From NCBI RefSeq assembly GCF_024323335.1, contig NC_066580.1, positions 440,653,351 to 440,717,350 of the forward strand: a stretch of 64,000 nt of DNA, read 5' to 3'. The position numbers and the translations under genes were made by a program. Each line of letters starts with the position of its first letter. The stretch's first letter is position 1. The DNA is from Lathyrus oleraceus. Its lineage: Eukaryota; Streptophyta; Magnoliopsida; Fabales; Fabaceae. Under the pieces are notes generated by a model, which saw nothing but the letters and a program-made list of their open reading frames with translations, searched no databases and was not told the origin of the DNA. This document shows, piece after piece, positions 60,431 to 64,000 of the stretch.

Positions 60431-61780
60431 TTCCTCACTCTCAGGAAATATCACAGTCTTATCAAAACAATTGATAGAAACTCGGTTAAACACCAACCAG
60501 TTCATACCCAGAATAACATCAATCTGCACTAGTGGAAGACACACTAGGTCCATCCCAAAGTCCCTACCAAAAATACTCAAAGGACAATTTAAACAAACCG
60601 AAGTAGTAGTCACTGAACCCTTCGCAGGAGTATCAATTACCATACTACCAAACATCTCAGATATCTCTAACTTAAGTTTCACAGCACAATCCAAAGATAT
60701 AAAGGAATGAGTCGCACCTGTGTCAATAATAGCTACAAGAGGAAAGCCATTAATATAACACGTACCTCGGATCAAACGATCATCTGCAGAAGTCTCAGAA
60801 CCCGATAAAGCAAAGACCTTGCCTCCTGACTGATTCCCTTTCTTCGGCTTCTGACACTGACTTCCAATATGCCCTTCTTCTCCGCAATTAAAACAAATCA
60901 CTTCTTTGTGCTTGCAATCAGCTATTGCATGGCCAATCTTACCACAGCGAAAACACCTCTTTACTTCAGCAGTGCATACATTACTCTTATGACCAGCTTG
61001 ACCACATTTGAAGCAAACTATACCAGCAGGAGCACCTCCCCCACTAGCTCTCTGAGCCGGAGCAGCTCTTTGTCTCCCCTTTCCAGCTGGAACATCATAC
61101 GGCTTGCCACGGTTTTGATGTTGCTTGCCTCTGCGGTCACTGACAATCTTGTAATGAGCATTATTGTCTTCTTCAAATATCCTGCAGCTATCAACCAAAT
61201 CAGTAAAAATGCGTATCTTCTGATACCCAACAGCCTTCTTAATTTCAGAGCGCAATCCGTTCTCAAACTTGATGCACTTCGAAAATTCAGCACCACCACC
61301 AGTGTAATGAGGATAAAATTTGGACAACTCCACAAATTTCGCAGCATAATCAGTGACAGACATGTTTCCTTGCTTCAGCTCAAGGAATTCAATTTCCTTC
61401 TTACCACGGACATCTTCCGGATAATACTTCCTCAGAAATTCCCTACGGAATACATCCCAAGTAATGACTTCACCTGCCCCGGTCAACCTCTCGTGAGTCT
61501 CTAGCCACCAGTCATCAGCTTCGACTGCTAGCATGTGAGTACCATACCGAACCTTCTGAGCTGGAGTGCAATCCATAACACGGAAGATTCTCTCAATCTC
61601 TTTCAACCATCCCAAGGCTGCATCTGGATCATGCTTCCCTTTAAACACCGGCGGATTCTCTCTCTGAAAAGTCGCCAAGCTACGTGACCCAGCATCACCA
61701 CCAGCATTTGGCAAGTTCTGCACCGCTTGTGCCATTGCTTGCATTGCGGCAGCCATTGCAGCGTCATTCCTTCCAGCCAT
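60431..61780 (-). CDS. gag: Tekay gag and protease half of the polyprotein
   Basis: 450 codons from ATG at 61780 to the CACTA insertion. It starts MAGRNDAAMAAAMQAMAQ, about 100 bases inside the primer site. The Retrotrans_gag region (about 50-200) has NPPVFKGKHDPDAALGWLKE, WDVFRREFLRKYYPEDVR and KQGNMSVTDYAAKFVELSKF. A basic linker is followed by three CCHC zinc knuckles (about 255-315): CFKCGQAGHKSNVC, CFRCGKIGHAIADC and CFNCGEEGHIGSQC. The aspartic protease active site is AIIDTGATHSFIS (about 353). The frame then runs into the CACTA end and stops. On the other side the pol half begins in the same phase, and the 3-bp duplication is exactly one codon. Before the insertion the polyprotein would have had about 1452 residues, the usual size for Del/Tekay. 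Confidence 0.93.
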
Positions 61781-61894
61781 TTCAACTTATCAATACAACA
61801 CAACTTAACGTTAGATTAATAACAATTACACAATTGTTAGACAGTAACGACACGACAACTGGCCGGACAGACCGACCTGCTATGATACCACTAA
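61781..61894 (-). other. Tekay 5' leader with primer binding site (61879-61890)
   Basis: The minus strand reads TGGTATCATAGC four bases inside the 5' LTR, matching the initiator tRNA-Met site TGGTATCAGAGC with one mismatch. About 100 bases of leader follow before the gag ATG. Confidence 0.8.
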
Positions 61895-63667
61895 TGTAAC
61901 ACCCTTCTAAATACCCCAAATATTTAATTAAAACAACAGCATATAAATCAATATCAGAGTAATCATGCACCAAGGGTGTCACATAATACTTCACATAATT
62001 CACCGTAAAAATCAGTCATGCTCATTATTTAATCCAACATAAACACTTCTTTAAAAATTCGCAGCGGATAGAAACATTCAACATCTGTACTATCTTAAAA
62101 TTAACATTTATTCAACAAATAAAACATCCCGTCCCGATGTTACATCTATCAGAGCATGACCCACTAAAACCACTCTAGACTTCAAGCATTAGCTTCTACT
62201 CAACTCACTGCTCGTTACCTGAAAAATATAACTGTAAGGGTGAGTTCCTCAATCGATATAACAAATATTATAAATCATCATGTTATGTTAAGTAACTTTA
62301 CACGTTAATCACCCACATCATATCATGCATTCGGTAGCAGCATATTCAACTCAACATCATATTCAAACACAACGTAAATGCAACTCAAATGAGTCTCGAC
62401 TCTTCATGCATGTGGTACCATTTGGAGTAAAACTCCCAACTTAAAATCATTGCCAGTTTAGTGGGCATCAAGGCATAAGCCTTCAACTTTCAACTTAAAA
62501 TTTTTGCCAATCCAGGCCAACGTGGTGTGAGCAAAAGCCCCATAATTTTGCCAATCCAGGCCAACGTGGTGTGAGCAAAAGCCCCGACTTAATGCATATG
62601 AATGTATATGGCATGTACAACTTGAAAGTTCAACAACATAATAACAACGACAACATAACAGCTTTTTCAGCAACAACAACTTAAAAATCAACTTTGGCTC
62701 ATCAGCCTACAACTCAGCATTTTCAACAAAACAACTTATATTCAACTTTGGCTCATCAGCCTACAACTTAATATTTTCCACAAAAACAACTTATCAACAT
62801 ATTTGCATCAACATTTCGCAACATAGACTCCACGAATTTATTTATCACAATTGGATACAATAGGCCAATCACCAATTACACTTACATCATAAAAATCAAC
62901 CATTTTTACATACTGCAACAGTGTTAACCGGTTAACGCTATAGGTTAACCGGTTAACGCAGGAAATTTACACTTCCAGGCAAAACGCAACAGTGTTAACC
63001 GGTTAACGCTATAGGTTAACCGGTTAACGCAGGCAAAACTCAACATTTTTCACAATTTATACAGTGTTAACCGGTTAACACCCTGGGTTAACCGGTTAAC
63101 GCAGGCGAAACAGCAGTTCCTGCGCTAACACAAGGCAGAATGCAGAGTTTCCGCATTTTCCGCCATTGGGGGACTTCCGGACCTCCGATTCAACTTCCGT
63201 AAAAAGCTATACGCTCAGAAATTCACAATACACTCAAACACAAATTCAATTTCAGCTTTAATACAACTTATTCAACATAATTTCTCAGCATTCTAAATCC
63301 CAATTAGGGTCAATCGACGGCTTATCACTACCCATTACATGTTAATCGATAATACCCATTAAACGACGATAAACCCCCCTTACCTTAACAATCCGGCAAC
63401 TCTTCGAGCTTCAAGCTTTTCCGTTCTCCAACCTTTGCTCTACAGCTCTTTGCCCTTTTCCTCTTCTCTGCAGCTTCTCAGTTTTCACGTAAAAAACCTT
63501 TTCCAAAAATGAAAACCTTTTCTCTTATTCCACTTATATATTTTTCCAATAATAATTATTATTCCAAAATAATAATAATAATCCAATAATTCAATTTATT
63601 TAATTAAATTATTAAATATATTATTAACTTAATTAAATAATTCTTTTACTTTATTTGGGGTGTTACA
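61895..63667 (-). repeat. 5' LTR of the Tekay element
   Basis: 1773 bp, with differences from the other LTR noticed at about 62221, 62393, 62619, 63053 and 63165 only. It has the same six GTTAACCGGTTAAC palindromes (about 62923-63100) and the TATA box at 63533-63540 (minus strand). Confidence 0.95.
62923..63100. repeat. Six GTTAACCGGTTAAC palindromes in the 5' LTR
   Basis: Same positions and spacing as in the other LTR, all six perfect in both copies. Confidence 0.95.
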
Positions 63668-64000
63668 CCAGCAACCTTCCAACGATACATGATGTCCATA
63701 TTCACATATTTACGGGATGAAATCATGGAAGTTTTCATGGATGACTTCTCAGTATGCGGATCCAGTTTTAAAAACTGCCTGGATAACTTAGAGAGAATTC
63801 TGGAAAGATGCGTATAAGTTAATATGGTGCTAAACTAGGAGAAATGACATTTCATGGTGACATAATGAATAGTCCTAGGACACATAGTATCAAAAGGGTA
63901 ATTAAGGTCGATAAAGCTAAGATAGATATAATAGAGAACCTTCAACCACCCAAAACAATTAGAGAAATCCAAAGTTTCCTTGGACATGCCATTTTTTACT
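63668..64000 (+). pseudogene. pol: Second Athila-like pol remnant, continuation of reverse transcriptase
   Basis: Picks up exactly where 45562 stopped, after the ccagc duplication: TFQRYMMSIFTYL, the catalytic [11 protein letters not shown] near 63728, LERILERCV and VLGHIVSK. Stops are present (about 63817, 63837, 63847 and 63867). It runs off the right edge and is similar to 12725-13040 of the first Athila element. Confidence 0.88.

Larger units (their letters stand above)
45563..63667 (-). mobile_element. Young Del/Tekay chromovirus (Ty3/gypsy), split by a CACTA element
   Basis: Two LTRs of equal length, 1773 bp (45563-47335 and 61895-63667), with only about five differences by eye, are flanked by ccagc (45558-45562 and 63668-63672). 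On the minus strand it has a primer site next to the right LTR, gag-pol with protease, reverse transcriptase, RNase H, integrase and a chromodomain-like end, and a polypurine tract next to the left LTR. Without the 10.0-kb CACTA insertion it is about 8.1 kb with one gag-pol frame. The near-identical LTRs make it the youngest retrotransposon in the window. Confidence 0.95.

Noticed and set aside
46126..62691. A 77-codon minus ORF in two copies (46126-46359, 62458-62691)
   Set aside because: Same reason: it is LTR sequence of the Tekay element, and the encoded repeats come from the duplicated 'ccaatccaggccaacgtg' phrase.

Overview
The window is a block of nested transposable elements from a plant nuclear genome. 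A legume of the Fabeae group (pea, vetch, lentil, grass pea) fits best. The reasons are two very long (4.7-4.9 kb) LTRs of Ogre type, two Cyclops-like Athila elements, a SIRE/Maximus-like copia element, a Del/Tekay chromovirus and a CACTA transposon with GCGC-rich subterminal repeats. I see no host gene, rRNA, tRNA or CRISPR array. Every protein-coding stretch I recognise belongs to a transposable element. The family names come from motifs I can read, not from a database search.

Layout. (1) 1-7355: a decayed SIRE/Maximus-like Ty1/copia element on the minus strand, its 3' LTR cut by the window edge. (2) 7394-7985 and 32739-33759: the two parts of an old Tekay-type LTR, split by (3) 7986-32733, a Cyclops-like Athila element on the plus strand with a 5-bp target duplication (atatc). 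It has gag-pol full of stops, then two related ORFs in the 'env' position. Two elements sit inside it: an Ogre solo LTR (14488-19340, duplication gaaag) within the integrase, and a 7.7-kb LTR element with no recognisable protein (21989-29677, duplication accac). (4) 33760-45186: old Ogre-derived gag and UTR sequence, partly present twice, carrying a second Ogre solo LTR in reverse orientation (34952-39646, duplication attgt) and ending in a degenerate tandem repeat. (5) 45187-45562 and 63668-64000: the reverse transcriptase of a second Athila-like element. It is split by (6) 45563-63667, a very young Del/Tekay chromovirus on the minus strand (two 1773-bp LTRs with about five differences, duplication ccagc), itself split inside gag-pol by (7) 50390-60430, a complete-looking CACTA DNA transposon (duplication ttc).

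How the parts work together. The CACTA element has the transposase gene (TNP2 type, 1081 codons, no break) and a second gene that I could assemble as 12 exons with consistent splice sites and phase. That gene joins a plant transposase_24-like region to a Ulp1-type SUMO protease with its catalytic residues present. The Tekay element has intact gag and pol halves that are in phase on either side of the CACTA insertion. These two are the only candidates for recent activity. Everything else is decaying.

A theme across the window is that several unrelated families each carry their own short palindromic motif in many copies, mostly in LTRs or subterminal regions: ATCGAT-centred in copia, GTGGCGCCCACCAC-like in Athila, ATGT..ACAT in the 7.7-kb element, GTTAACCGGTTAAC in Tekay and AAAAGCGCTGTCTAAGG in CACTA.
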